From Oscillospiraceae bacterium (GTDB lineage Bacteria > Bacillota > Clostridia > Oscillospirales > Ruminococcaceae): a stretch of DNA of 64,000 nt. Where the stretch lies: NCBI GenBank assembly GCA_022835495.1, contig BQOK01000001.1, positions 3,224,001 to 3,288,000 on the forward strand. Reading direction: 5' to 3'. Both the position numbers and the translations under genes were made by a program. How positions within the stretch are numbered: position 1 is the first letter of the stretch; the number at the start of each line of letters is the position of its first letter. Under the pieces are notes generated by a model, which saw only the letters and a list, made by a program, of their open reading frames with translations, was not told where the DNA came from and did no database searches. This document shows positions 32,108-40,424 of this stretch, in pieces.

Positions 32108-32944
32108 TTACCTCATTGGGGCGGCCTTGCCGGGCGCTTCAAAGGCCACCAGCAGCTCTTGCAGCTCCAGCCCGGCAGCCGGCGGGGCGTCCCCCCGGCC
32201 GGGCAGCACGGCAAAATACTCGTTTTCCGGCAGCCTCTCCACCCGCAATGCGGGCGCGGCCAGCCCGGCCCGCGCGCACACCATGCGCAAAAACTCCGCC
32301 TGGCCGCAGGCCGTCCGGGTGCCCACGTGGTAAATGCCCTGCCCCCCTGCCCGCAGCAGGCTCTCGGTGATGCAGGCCACCTGCACATCCAGCGCAGCGT
32401 TTAAAAACAAATTCTCCGCGGCATCCACCGGTGCCCCCGCCGCCACCGCCCGCCGCAGCTCACAAAAGCGGGGCGACGCGGGCCCCCAGACCTGCGGCAG
32501 CCGCAAAACAGCGCATTGCGGCCCCAAACTTCGGCACAAAAGCGCCTCACATTCGGCCTTGAACCGGCCGTAATCGCTTTTCGGGCAGGGCGGTTCCGCC
32601 TCGGTGTGGGGCCGCGTCAGCTCCCCGTCAAACACATTGGCCGACGAGAGGTATACCACCCGCACTTCCGGGGCGCGGCACGCATACGCCGCCAAGCGCC
32701 CGTGGCAGCGCAGCTGCGCCTCAAACGGCCCCCGCAGGCAGCTCACCACCCCCTGCGGCGCAAGCCGGTCCAGCAGCGCATCCGGCGCGTCCGGGTCGGC
32801 CGCATCCAGCGGCAAAAGCCGCCCTGTACCCGCCGCGCTGCGGCAGGTGCCCCACACCTCAAAGCCGGCGGCCGCCAGCCGCCGCGTGATCACACCGCCC
32901 AAATACCCGCTGGCGCCCAGCACCAGCACCCGCATGGCGCTCAT
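32108..32944 (-). CDS. NAD-dependent epimerase/reductase family protein
   Basis: A 278-aa extended short-chain dehydrogenase paralogous to the downstream gene. Rossmann motif VLVLGASGYLGGVITRRLAAAG, LSSANVFDGEL, and the catalytic YGRFKAE (Tyr-x-x-x-Lys). A C-terminal part covers the sugar-binding region. ATG 32944 overlaps the nnrE stop (ATGA, 32941-32944), so translation is coupled; ATG 32935 is an alternative start three codons later. Confidence 0.82.
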   Translation of the reverse strand: MSAMRVLVLGASGYLGGVITRRLAAAGFEVWGTCRSAAGTGRLLPLDAADPDAPDALLDRLAPQGVVSCLRGPFEAQLRCHGRLAAYACRAPEVRVVYLSSANVFDGELTRPHTEAEPPCPKSDYGRFKAECEALLCRSLGPQCAVLRLPQVWGPASPRFCELRRAVAAGAPVDAAENLFLNAALDVQVACITESLLRAGGQGIYHVGTRTACGQAEFLRMVCARAGLAAPALRVERLPENEYFAVLPGRGDAPPAAGLELQELLVAFEAPGKAAPMR

Positions 32945-33570
32945 TGCCCGATCCCGATGTCCGCCACCAGCACCCGGCCGCATTGGCCCGGCGCAAGCCG
33001 GTGGCAGGGCTTCGGCGCGTGGAACGCCACGGTCAGGTCGGCTTTCACCGCCCCCTTTGCCACCGCACCGGTATCAGCCTCCACGCCGCTGGGCAGGTCC
33101 AGCGCCAGCTTAAACCCCCGGGCCTCGTTCATCAGCGCCGCCGCCCGCGCGCCCGCCGGGCGCAGCGCACCGCCAAAACCCGTTCCGTACAGCGCGTCGA
33201 TCACCACGTCCGCCGTGCGGATGAACTCCAGCTGTTCCGGGCAAAGCTCCTCCAGCCGCCACACTTCCACTCCCGCGCCCGCGCTCACCTTTTTGTTGGC
33301 GGCCGCGTCCGGGGTGGCGGGTTCGCCCTCGGCCAGCACCGCCTTTACCTCCACGCCCGCGTCCACCAGGTACCGGGCGGCCACAAACCCGTCGCCCCCG
33401 TTGTTCCCTTTTCCGCAAAACACCACCGCCCGCGCCACCGGGCCGGGCGCCTCGCCCATCAGCCGCACAGCCGCGGCCGCGCCCGCATTCTCCATCATTT
33501 CCAGGGTCGTCAGGCCGTTTTCCGCCGCCTGCTCCTCTATTTTGCGCATCTGCGCCGCCGTCACTTCCAC
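32941..33570 (-). CDS. nnrE: NAD(P)H-hydrate epimerase (YjeF N-terminal domain)
   Basis: A 209-aa single-domain epimerase that interconverts R and S forms of hydrated NAD(P)H for repair. Family motifs: MRKIEEQAAENGLTTLEMMENAG, VVFCGKGNNGGDGFVAARYL, DVVIDALYGTGF and LALDLPSGVEADTG. The dehydratase domain (NnrD) usually fused or nearby is absent from the window. First gene of a three-gene set with the two reductases. Confidence 0.95.
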   Translation of the reverse strand: MEVTAAQMRKIEEQAAENGLTTLEMMENAGAAAAVRLMGEAPGPVARAVVFCGKGNNGGDGFVAARYLVDAGVEVKAVLAEGEPATPDAAANKKVSAGAGVEVWRLEELCPEQLEFIRTADVVIDALYGTGFGGALRPAGARAAALMNEARGFKLALDLPSGVEADTGAVAKGAVKADLTVAFHAPKPCHRLAPGQCGRVLVADIGIGQ

Positions 33571-33707
33571 GCCGTGCGCCTCCTTTTAATTTTATGGCTC
33601 CATTGTACCATAGTTCCGCTTTTTTTGACACTATTCCCCGCCGGCAAACGCCCTCCTTTTCGGGCCGTTCCCGCCTTCGGCGGCCGGGTTTTTGGCCCCC
33701 CGCCCGC

Positions 33708-33749
33708 AAAAAAGGCCGGGGCCCCGGCGCTTCGCCGCAGGCCCCGGCC
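33708..33749 (-). terminator. Terminator of the coiled-coil protein gene
   Basis: On the minus strand GGCCGGGGCC (33749-33740) pairs with GGCCCCGGCC (33723-33714), followed by TTTTTT (33713-33708). It lies 20 bp after the stop at 33769. Confidence 0.9.
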
Positions 33750-33768
33750 GGGAATGGGCTGCCCCGCC

Positions 33769-34140
33769 TTATCTTCCAAACCAGCCGCCGAATTTCTCGC
33801 CGATGGCGTTAAAGCTCTGGGCCGCCTGCGCCATCTGTTCGGCCGCGCCGCCCACCTGCTGCATGGCCTCGTTCAGGCCCGCCACGTCCAGCTTTTCCAC
33901 CTGTTCCTTCAGCTCCTGGATCCCCCGGTTCAGCTCCTCCACGTCCAGCTGCGCCGCCACCTGCGCAAACTGTTCGATCCCGTTTTCCAGCCCCCGCACC
34001 TGCCCGGCCAGGTAGCCGAACACCGCCACCAGCGCCAGCAGCACCAGGGTGCACACCCGCAGCGCCAGCAGCTGCTTTTTGCGCAGCCGGTTGCCCTGCT
34101 CGGTCTTTTCCAGCAGTTCCCTAAGCATCTCTTCCTGCAT
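33769..34140 (-). CDS. Small membrane-anchored coiled-coil protein, unknown function
   Basis: I do not recognise the family. 123 aa from ATG 34140 (GGAGGG site). The cytoplasmic start (MLRELLEKTEQGNRLRKKQ) precedes one membrane helix (LLALRVCTLVLLALVAVFGYLAG). A long heptad-like segment follows (LENGIEQFAQVAAQLDVEEL, ELKEQVEKLDVAGLNEAMQ), ending in FGGWFGR. The layout is like that of small envelope scaffold proteins. Single-gene unit between two terminators. Confidence 0.7.
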   Translation of the reverse strand: MQEEMLRELLEKTEQGNRLRKKQLLALRVCTLVLLALVAVFGYLAGQVRGLENGIEQFAQVAAQLDVEELNRGIQELKEQVEKLDVAGLNEAMQQVGGAAEQMAQAAQSFNAIGEKFGGWFGR

Positions 34141-34182
34141 GAAAACGCCCTCCTTTTGCAAGCTTTTTAATCATTATAGCAC

Positions 34183-34223
34183 AAAGCGCCCCGGCCCTGC
34201 ACGGTGCAGGGCCGGGGCGCTTT
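34183..34223. terminator. Terminator of the nucleoside-importer operon
   Basis: A 19-bp perfect stem AAAGCGCCCCGGCCCTGCA (34183-34201) with its complement (34205-34223) and a 3-nt loop. It is just after the stop of 34237-35193. Confidence 0.9.
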
Positions 34224-34236
34224 GGTCAAGCCGCTT

Positions 34237-35193
34237 TTACCGCTCCTCGCGGAAATAGTTCACGCCCAGGTTCGCCGGGATGTGCGCGCCCTTGCTGCCC
34301 CGCATGCTGGTCACGATCAGCACCAGCGCGGTGATCAGGAAGGGCAGCATGTCGTAAAAGGCGATGGGCAGGCTGATCAGGTCCGAGGGCACGTAATATT
34401 TCAGCACCCGCAGCGCGCCGAACACAAAGCTGCCCAGGATCGCCGCATGCGGCTTCCATGCCGCAAAGATCACCAGCGCCACCGCGATCCAGCCCAGGCC
34501 GTTCACGCTGTTGGAGATCCACACCCCGCTGTTGATGATCATGGCGCAGTAGGCCCCGCCGATGCCGCAGATGCCGCCCCCCAGAAGGATGTTGAAATAC
34601 TTCCACCGGGTCACCGGAATGCTGGCCGCGTCGGCCGCGCCGGGGTTCTCGCCGATGGCCTGCACATTCAGCCCGGTCTTGGTGCGGTACAGGTAAAAGC
34701 CCGCCAGCGCCGCCGCCAGGATCCCAATGTAAACAAAGGGGTTATAGCTGAACAGCAATTCGCCCGCCACCGGCAGGTCGCTCAGCACCGGGATGTGCAC
34801 GCTGCGCATGTTCGCGGTCACGTTCTCGGGCAGCTTCAGGGTGCCCGTTTCCGACCGGCCGATCATATACACGCCGATCAGGTTTGAAAGGCCGGTGCCG
34901 AAAATGGTCAGGGTCAGGCCCGCCACGTTCTGGTTTGCCAAAAAGGTAATGGTCAGCACCGCGTAGATCAGCGCCGCCAGCAGCCCGGCCAAAAACGCCG
35001 CCGCCAGGGCCGCGGCAAAGCTGTCGGTCACATAGCCCGCCATAAAGCCCGCGCAGGCGCCGATCGCCATCATGCCCTCCACGCCCAGGTTCAAATGCCC
35101 CACCTTTTCGGTCAGGATCTCGCCCACCGTGCCGAACAAAAGCGGCGTGCCCGCGCCCACCGCGGCCACCAGGAACTTGATGAACATATCCAT
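34237..35193 (-). CDS. nupQ: Nucleoside ABC importer permease, NupQ type
   Basis: A 318-aa BPD_transp_2 permease. About 8-9 hydrophobic helices, with LLFGTVGEILTEKVGHLNLGVEGMM at the start, the typical entry of BMP/nucleoside permeases. AIGENPGAADAASIPVTRWKY and a C-terminal LGVNYFREE follow. The start is ATG 35193 right after the stop of the first permease. With the other permease, the ATPase and the BMP lipoprotein it forms a purine-nucleoside-type importer. Confidence 0.9.
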   Translation of the reverse strand: MDMFIKFLVAAVGAGTPLLFGTVGEILTEKVGHLNLGVEGMMAIGACAGFMAGYVTDSFAAALAAAFLAGLLAALIYAVLTITFLANQNVAGLTLTIFGTGLSNLIGVYMIGRSETGTLKLPENVTANMRSVHIPVLSDLPVAGELLFSYNPFVYIGILAAALAGFYLYRTKTGLNVQAIGENPGAADAASIPVTRWKYFNILLGGGICGIGGAYCAMIINSGVWISNSVNGLGWIAVALVIFAAWKPHAAILGSFVFGALRVLKYYVPSDLISLPIAFYDMLPFLITALVLIVTSMRGSKGAHIPANLGVNYFREER

Positions 35194-36297
35194 TTACTTC
35201 GCGCCCCCCTTCGCCGTTTTGCCCCGGGCCACAAAGCCGTAGCGCACAAAGAACTCGCTGGCCAGGATAAAGAACAGGATGATGCCCTGCAGCACGTCCG
35301 CGCTGTCGGCCGAAAGGCCGAATTCGCTCTGCACCACGCCCGAGCCCTTTTCCAGCACGCTGAACAAAAACGACACCACCAAAATCATGCCCGGGTTCAG
35401 CTGGCACAGCCAGGCCACAATGATGGCCGTAAAGCCCACGCCGCCCGCCACGCCCATGGAAAGGGTCATGTCGCTGCCGGCCACCTGGCACACGCCCGCC
35501 AGGCCCGCCACCGCGCCGGAAAGGAACATGGTGCGCAGCACCACCCGCTTCACGTGGATGCCCGCGTAGCGCGCGGTGTCCTGGCTCTCGCCCACCACGC
35601 TGATCTCGTAGCCCTGCTTGGTGCGTTTCAGGTACACCCACACCAGCGCCACCAGCACCAGCATCAGGATCCACCCAAAGTGCACCCCGAACACCTTGTC
35701 CAGCGAGGCGTTTTTGTCGAACCGGGCGATCTTGTTAAAGCCGTTTGCCGCCTCGTCCCGCCAGGGCCCGGCCTGCAGATACGACACCAGATACAGCGCG
35801 ATATAGTTGAGCATCAGGGTGAACAGGGTTTCGTTGGTGTTCCAGCGGCTCTTGAACACCGCCGGCAAAAGCCCCCACAGCCCGCCGCCCACGGCGCCCG
35901 CCGCAAACATGGCCGCCAGCAGCGCCCAGTGGTTCCAGCCGGTGCAGAACAGGGCAAAAAAGCTGGCGAACACGCCGCCCATAATCAGCTGCCCCTCGCC
36001 GCCGATGTTCCAAAACCGCATCTTGAAGGCCAGGGTCACGCCCAGCGCGCAGATGCACAGCGGCACGGTGTATTTTACGGTGGCCTGAATGGCCATTTTG
36101 CTGCGGAACGCGCCCTTTAAAATGGTGGCGTACACCGCCAGCGGGTTCTGCCCCAGCGCCAGAATGAACAGCCCGCCGGCCACCAGGCTCAGCAGCACGG
36201 CCACCAGCCGGAAGCCGACCATCTGCCGGCCGCTGCGCTCGGCGTGCTTGACCGTGCGCAGCAGGGGTTCCTTGTGGGTCTTTGCTTGCTCGCTCAC
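35194..36297 (-). CDS. nupP: Nucleoside ABC importer permease, NupP type
   Basis: A 367-aa permease of the same family, with an N-terminal cytoplasmic segment of about 25 residues. It has FKMRFWNIGGEGQLIMGG, the signature of NupP/YufP proteins, LTLMLNYIALYLVSYLQ and AGIHVKRVVLRTMFLSGAVAGLAG. The GTG start at 36297 overlaps the ATPase stop by 4 nt (GTGA). It pairs with NupQ to form the membrane channel. Confidence 0.9.
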   Translation of the reverse strand: MSEQAKTHKEPLLRTVKHAERSGRQMVGFRLVAVLLSLVAGGLFILALGQNPLAVYATILKGAFRSKMAIQATVKYTVPLCICALGVTLAFKMRFWNIGGEGQLIMGGVFASFFALFCTGWNHWALLAAMFAAGAVGGGLWGLLPAVFKSRWNTNETLFTLMLNYIALYLVSYLQAGPWRDEAANGFNKIARFDKNASLDKVFGVHFGWILMLVLVALVWVYLKRTKQGYEISVVGESQDTARYAGIHVKRVVLRTMFLSGAVAGLAGVCQVAGSDMTLSMGVAGGVGFTAIIVAWLCQLNPGMILVVSFLFSVLEKGSGVVQSEFGLSADSADVLQGIILFFILASEFFVRYGFVARGKTAKGGAK

Positions 36298-37832
36298 CGG
36301 TCCGCCGCCTCCTTTTTCTTTTCCTCTTCGCTCATTTCGCCGGTCATCATCAGGCCCAGCTGCTCCTTGGTCACGGTGCGCGCGTCCACAAGGCCGGTCA
36401 CCCGCCCGTGGCACAGCACCAGAATGCGGTCGCACAGCTCCAGCAGCACGTCCAGGTCCTCGCCGATGAACATCACCGCCACGCCCTTTTGCTTTTGCCG
36501 GTTCAGCAGCTCGTAGATCACGTAGCTGGAATTGATGTCCAGCCCGCGCACCGGGTAGGCGGTGATCAAAAGGTTCGGCTCCGACTCGATCTCCCGCCCC
36601 AGCAGCACCTTCTGCACGTTGCCGCCGCTCATCATGCGCACCGGCATCTCAATGCTGGGCGTCACGATCGACAGCTTGTCCACCAGCTTTTTGGCCAGCT
36701 CCCTGGCGGGGGCCCGGTCCACGAAGGGCCCCTTGCCGTGCCGGTAGCTTTTCAGCAGCATGTTGTCGGTCATGCCCATGCTGGCCACAAGGCCCATGCC
36801 CAGCCGGTCCTCGGGCACAAAGCTCATGGAAATCCCCAGGTCGATGATCTCCTCCGGGCTCTTGCCCAGAATGTTCTCTTTTTGATACAGCACCGCGCCC
36901 TTTTCGGCGCTCAGCAGGCCCGCAATGGTTTCGCACAGCTCTTTTTGGCCGCTGCCGGCCACCCCTGCCACGCCCAAAATCTCGCCCGCGTGGATGTGAA
37001 AGCTCACGTCGTCCAGCCCCTTGGAGCCGTCGGGCTTGGTCACGGTCAGGTCCACCACCTTCAGGATGGTGTGCACGTTTTCCGGCTCCGGCCGCCCGAT
37101 TTCCAGGCTCACCGCGTGGCCCACCATCAGCTCGGTCAGCTTGGCGGCGTCCACCCCGCGGGTGGCCACGGTGCCAACGCTTTTGCCCTTGCGCAGAATG
37201 GTCACCCGGTCGCTGATGGCCAGCACCTCGTTCAGCTTGTGGGTGATGATGATAATGGCGCAGCCCTTGGCGCGCATGCGGTTCAAAATATTGAACAGCT
37301 TGTTGGTCTCCTGCGGGGTGAGCACGGCGGTGGGCTCGTCCAGAATCAGGATTTTTGCGCCCCGGTAAAGCACCTTCAATATCTCCACCGTCTGCTTTTC
37401 CGAAACGCTCATCCCGTACACCGGCTTTTCCGGGTCGATCTCCAGGCCGTAGCTGCCGCACAGCTCCTCCACCTGTTTTTTCAGCGCCCTGCGCGCGGGC
37501 ATTTTGCCGGGCGTGCCCAGCACGATGTTCTCCATGGCGGTGAACATTTCCACCAGCTTGAAATGCTGGTGGATCATGCCGATACCCAGGCTGCCCGCGT
37601 CCATGGGGGAATTGATGGACACCGGCTCCCCGTTCACAAGGATCTGGCCCGCGTCGGGGTGGTAAATGCCGGACAGCATGTTCATCAGCGTGGTCTTGCC
37701 GCTGCCGTTCTCGCCCAGCAGGGCCAATACCTCGCCGTACTGTACTTCCAGCTCGATGGCGTCGTTGGCCACCACGCTGCCAAAGCGCTTTGTAATGCCG
37801 CTACAGCGGATGGCGCACTTGCTTTCGGCCAT
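36294..37832 (-). CDS. nupO: Nucleoside ABC importer ATPase, NupO type
   Basis: A 512-aa protein with two fused ABC domains. The first (about 8-245) has Walker A LLGENGSGKTTLMNML, signature MSVSEKQTVEILK and Walker B ILILDEPTAVLTPQE. The second (about 260-500) has the degenerate P-loop GVAGSGQKELCE and MMSGGNVQKVLLGREI, as in RbsA-type importers. The start is ATG 37832 behind AGGAGGAAC. A strong terminator separates it from the BMP gene, so it is expressed at lower level. Confidence 0.93.
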   Translation of the reverse strand: MAESKCAIRCSGITKRFGSVVANDAIELEVQYGEVLALLGENGSGKTTLMNMLSGIYHPDAGQILVNGEPVSINSPMDAGSLGIGMIHQHFKLVEMFTAMENIVLGTPGKMPARRALKKQVEELCGSYGLEIDPEKPVYGMSVSEKQTVEILKVLYRGAKILILDEPTAVLTPQETNKLFNILNRMRAKGCAIIIITHKLNEVLAISDRVTILRKGKSVGTVATRGVDAAKLTELMVGHAVSLEIGRPEPENVHTILKVVDLTVTKPDGSKGLDDVSFHIHAGEILGVAGVAGSGQKELCETIAGLLSAEKGAVLYQKENILGKSPEEIIDLGISMSFVPEDRLGMGLVASMGMTDNMLLKSYRHGKGPFVDRAPARELAKKLVDKLSIVTPSIEMPVRMMSGGNVQKVLLGREIESEPNLLITAYPVRGLDINSSYVIYELLNRQKQKGVAVMFIGEDLDVLLELCDRILVLCHGRVTGLVDARTVTKEQLGLMMTGEMSEEEKKKEAADR

Positions 37833-37944
37833 TGGGGTTCCTCCTATTCTGGGGTGGGCGGGGGGCCCCGCCGTTTTCTGCTTGCTTGTATTATTCTGGC
37901 ACACCCGCCCATGCCCACGCTGCGGGGCCGGGGCCGGAATGCCC

Positions 37945-37970
37945 AAAAAAGGGCGGCCGGACCGGCCGCC
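37945..37970 (-). terminator. Terminator between the BMP lipoprotein and nupO
   Basis: On the minus strand GGGCGGCCGG-T-CCGGCCGCCC (37970-37951) is followed by TTTTTT (37950-37945). Only read-through or an internal start would supply the ATPase and permeases. Confidence 0.9.
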
Positions 37971-38003
37971 CTTTCGGGTCATCGCATTTTGAAAGGGCAG
38001 TGC

Positions 38004-39179
38004 TTACAGCACGGAAACGGTCTTGTAGTACCAGTCGCAGCTGCCGTAGTCGGCGCCCTCCAGGGTGTGCATCTCGCCCTTGTTGTCCTCGATCTCGGTC
38101 TTGCCGTCGAACACGTCCCACTCGCCGGCAACGATCTTGGCCTTCACCTCGTCAATGGCGGCCACAGTGCCCTCGGCGCACAGCTCCTCGTTGATGGTGC
38201 CCAGGGTGATCAGGCCGTCGGCCATGTCGCCGAAGTAGTCCTCCACCTTTTCGCCGGCCTTCCATGTGCCGTCGATCACGTTCTGCACAGCCTTGGTGTA
38301 GTAAACGCTCCAGTCCCACATCACGCTGGTCAGGGTGGCGCCCGGGGCGTCCTTGGTCATGTCGCTGTTGTAGCCCACGCCCCACACGCCGTGCTCCTCG
38401 GCGGCGGTCTGGGGGTTCGGGGTGTCGCAGTGCTGGCCGATCACGTCGCAGCCGTTGGCGATCAGCGCCTCGGCGGCCTGCTTTTCGCCCTCCGGGTCAA
38501 ACCAGCTGTTGGTCACACTCACATAGACCTTGGCGTCGGGGTTCACGCTGGCAACGCCCATGGCGAACGCGTTCACGCCGCTGGTCACCTCGCCGTTCTC
38601 CTGGCCCATGGCGGCCACAAAGCCGATCTTGTTCGACTCGGTCTTCATGCCGGCGGCAATGCCCGCCAGGTAACGGGCCTGGTAGATGCGGCCGAAGTAG
38701 TGGTTCATGTTGGTGCCGTTGGACTTGTAGCCCGTGCCGTGGCTGAAGATCACCTCGGGGTACTCGGCGGCCAGGGCCTCGCAGGTGTCCATGTAGCCCC
38801 AGGAGGTGGCAAAGATGATGTTGCAGCCTTCCTCGATGCACTCGGTGATGGCGGTCTCAATGGCGGCCGCGTCGGTGTCATCCACCTTGACCTTGCGCAC
38901 GATCTGGTTGTCGGCAAGGCCCAGGGCCGCCTGCATGCCCACAATGCCCTGATCGTGGGTGTAGGTGTAGCCGCTGCCCTCGGCGGGGTCGCTCAGGTGG
39001 ATCACGCCCACCTTGATCTGGTCGGCCGGAATGCCGCCGGCGGCGGGCTGGCTGTCACCCGCCGGGGTGCTGGCAGGCGTGCTGCCGGTGGAGGCCGGCG
39101 TGCTGGAACCCGTGCCGCCGCAGGCCGCAAAGCTTACGGCCATGGCAAAGACCAGCAGGATGCTCAAAAGCTTTTTCAT
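38004..39179 (-). CDS. bmpA: BMP-family nucleoside-binding lipoprotein
   Basis: A 391-aa lipoprotein of the BMP/PnrA family (lipobox FAAC, Cys20, Ser/Thr-rich linker). Typical segments: IKVGVIHLSDPAEGSGYTYTHDQG, CNIIFATSWGYMD, YPEVIFSHGTGYKS, NHYFGRIYQARYLAGI, IGFVAAMGQENGEV and DVIGQHCDTPNPQ. It captures nucleosides for the importer encoded downstream. Promoter at 39271-39299. Confidence 0.93.
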   Translation of the reverse strand: MKKLLSILLVFAMAVSFAACGGTGSSTPASTGSTPASTPAGDSQPAAGGIPADQIKVGVIHLSDPAEGSGYTYTHDQGIVGMQAALGLADNQIVRKVKVDDTDAAAIETAITECIEEGCNIIFATSWGYMDTCEALAAEYPEVIFSHGTGYKSNGTNMNHYFGRIYQARYLAGIAAGMKTESNKIGFVAAMGQENGEVTSGVNAFAMGVASVNPDAKVYVSVTNSWFDPEGEKQAAEALIANGCDVIGQHCDTPNPQTAAEEHGVWGVGYNSDMTKDAPGATLTSVMWDWSVYYTKAVQNVIDGTWKAGEKVEDYFGDMADGLITLGTINEELCAEGTVAAIDEVKAKIVAGEWDVFDGKTEIEDNKGEMHTLEGADYGSCDWYYKTVSVL

Positions 39180-39214
39180 GTTTTAAAATCCCCCTGTATG
39201 TTGTTTCGTCCTGT

Positions 39215-39253
39215 AAAAAAGAATAGAGGGTAAGCCTTTGAATGCACTTACCC
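39215..39253 (-). promoter_or_regulatory. Leader hairpin of bmpA
   Basis: On the minus strand GGGTAAG (39253-39247) pairs with CTTACCC (39234-39228) across 12 nt. TCTATTC and TTTTTT (39220-39215) follow. It is a weak terminator-like structure 36 nt before the start codon and may attenuate transcription. Confidence 0.45.
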
Positions 39254-39270
39254 TTTTTCCGAACAACTCT

Positions 39271-39299
39271 ATTGTAGCCCCGCATATTCATAAATTCAA
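39271..39299 (-). promoter_or_regulatory. Sigma-A promoter of bmpA
   Basis: The minus strand reads TTGAAT (39299-39294), a 17-bp spacer, then TACAAT (39276-39271). Confidence 0.8.
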
Positions 39300-39313
39300 C
39301 ACATTTTGGCAAG

Positions 39314-39370
39314 TTCGGCACTTGTGCCAAGCGGCCGCGATTTGGCACAAAAGTTTTTGGCGTTCGGCAC
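39314..39370. repeat. Three direct repeats of TTyGGCAC upstream of the bmpA promoter
   Basis: TTCGGCAC at 39314, TTTGGCAC at 39341 and TTCGGCAC at 39363, two of them followed by AAAA. The first is part of a GGCAC/GTGCC dyad. They lie directly upstream of the -35 and may bind a regulator. The rest of 39300-39566 holds no gene I can support. Confidence 0.45.
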
Positions 39371-39425
39371 AAAACGGCGCTGCCCGCAAACCCGCGCCTT
39401 GGCTGGGTTTGCAGGCCTTTTCCGC

Positions 39426-39450
39426 GGTGCAAAAGTCATACTTTTGCACC
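39426..39450. repeat. Perfect 11-bp dyad upstream of bmpA
   Basis: GGTGCAAAAGT (39426-39436), CAT, ACTTTTGCACC (39440-39450). A long perfect palindrome without a T-run, so more likely an operator than a terminator. It is about 130 bp upstream of the bmpA -35. Confidence 0.45.
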
Positions 39451-39605
39451 GTACCCTGCAACATTTGTACAAACCTTGGCAGGGGTGCCTCGGGCCTTTG
39501 CGGGCCCCCCGCTCCCCTGCGCCCCGCGCGCACCCGCAAAAAACGGGGCGCGCTTGCCTTCCGGCCTGATATGTACCCAGAATTCTGGACACATAAAAAA
39601 TTGAA

Positions 39606-40424
39606 TTAGGTGCACATGGATGCCTCTCTGAATTTTGTAGGAGGCATCCATTTTGTTTTCTCTTGGATTCTTTCGTTGTTGTAGTAATTTATGTAGCCGT
39701 CAACAGCCTTGGCAAATGTTTCAAAAGAGGAATACTCTTTTTCATGCCCGTAGAACATCTCGTTTTTCATCCGTCCAAAGAAGGTCTCCATGATGCAATT
39801 GTCGTAACAGTTGCCCTTCCTTGACATGGATTGAATGATTTTGTGATCTTTAAGTGCCTGCCTGAAGTACACGTGCTGGTACTGCCACCCTTGATCAGAG
39901 TGAAAGATCAGGCCATCTACAGAGGGAAACTTCGTAAAGGCGCCGGCCAACATTCTCTGGATCTGTTCCATATTGGCACTTTGAGATAAATCATAAGAAA
40001 TGATTTCGTTTGTGTTCATGTCGAGTATAGGAGAGAGATAACACTTCCCCCACGAAAAACCGAACTGAGATACATCGGTAGTCCATTTTTGCATAGGAGC
40101 TGTCGTGCTGAAATCCCGGTCAAGGATATTCTCAGCAACCTTGCCGACCTCGCCCTTGTAGGAATGATACTTTTCCTTTGGGCGCTTTCCTGCCAACCCC
40201 ATAGTGTGCATAAGCCGTTGTACCCGCTTATGATTGACCTTGTGGCCGCGCTTTATCAGTTCCTGATATACTCTTCGCACACCGTAGCGGCCTTTATGCT
40301 GTGAGAAAATGTCTTTGATTTCATCTGCCAAGCAATGGTTTCGAACAGCAACTTGATCGGCCTTGCTCAACTCAAAATAATAGGTAGACCGTGCCATCTG
40401 CATAGATTTCAACAGATATTTCAA
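39606..40424 (-). CDS. IS150-like transposase OrfB (DDE)
   Basis: A 272-aa catalytic part. HTH_21-like N-terminus (HKGRYGVRRVYQELIKRGHKV), then the core with Asp in KWTTDVSQFGF, Asp in IFHSDQGWQYQHVYF and Glu in NCIMETFFGRMKNE; all catalytic residues are present. The TTG start overlaps the orfA stop (TTGA). The similarity to the family extends upstream of it in the same frame (EKAAIIKELREKGYQLKYL), so the working protein is probably an OrfAB frameshift fusion. Confidence 0.94.
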   Translation of the reverse strand: MKYLLKSMQMARSTYYFELSKADQVAVRNHCLADEIKDIFSQHKGRYGVRRVYQELIKRGHKVNHKRVQRLMHTMGLAGKRPKEKYHSYKGEVGKVAENILDRDFSTTAPMQKWTTDVSQFGFSWGKCYLSPILDMNTNEIISYDLSQSANMEQIQRMLAGAFTKFPSVDGLIFHSDQGWQYQHVYFRQALKDHKIIQSMSRKGNCYDNCIMETFFGRMKNEMFYGHEKEYSSFETFAKAVDGYINYYNNERIQEKTKWMPPTKFREASMCT

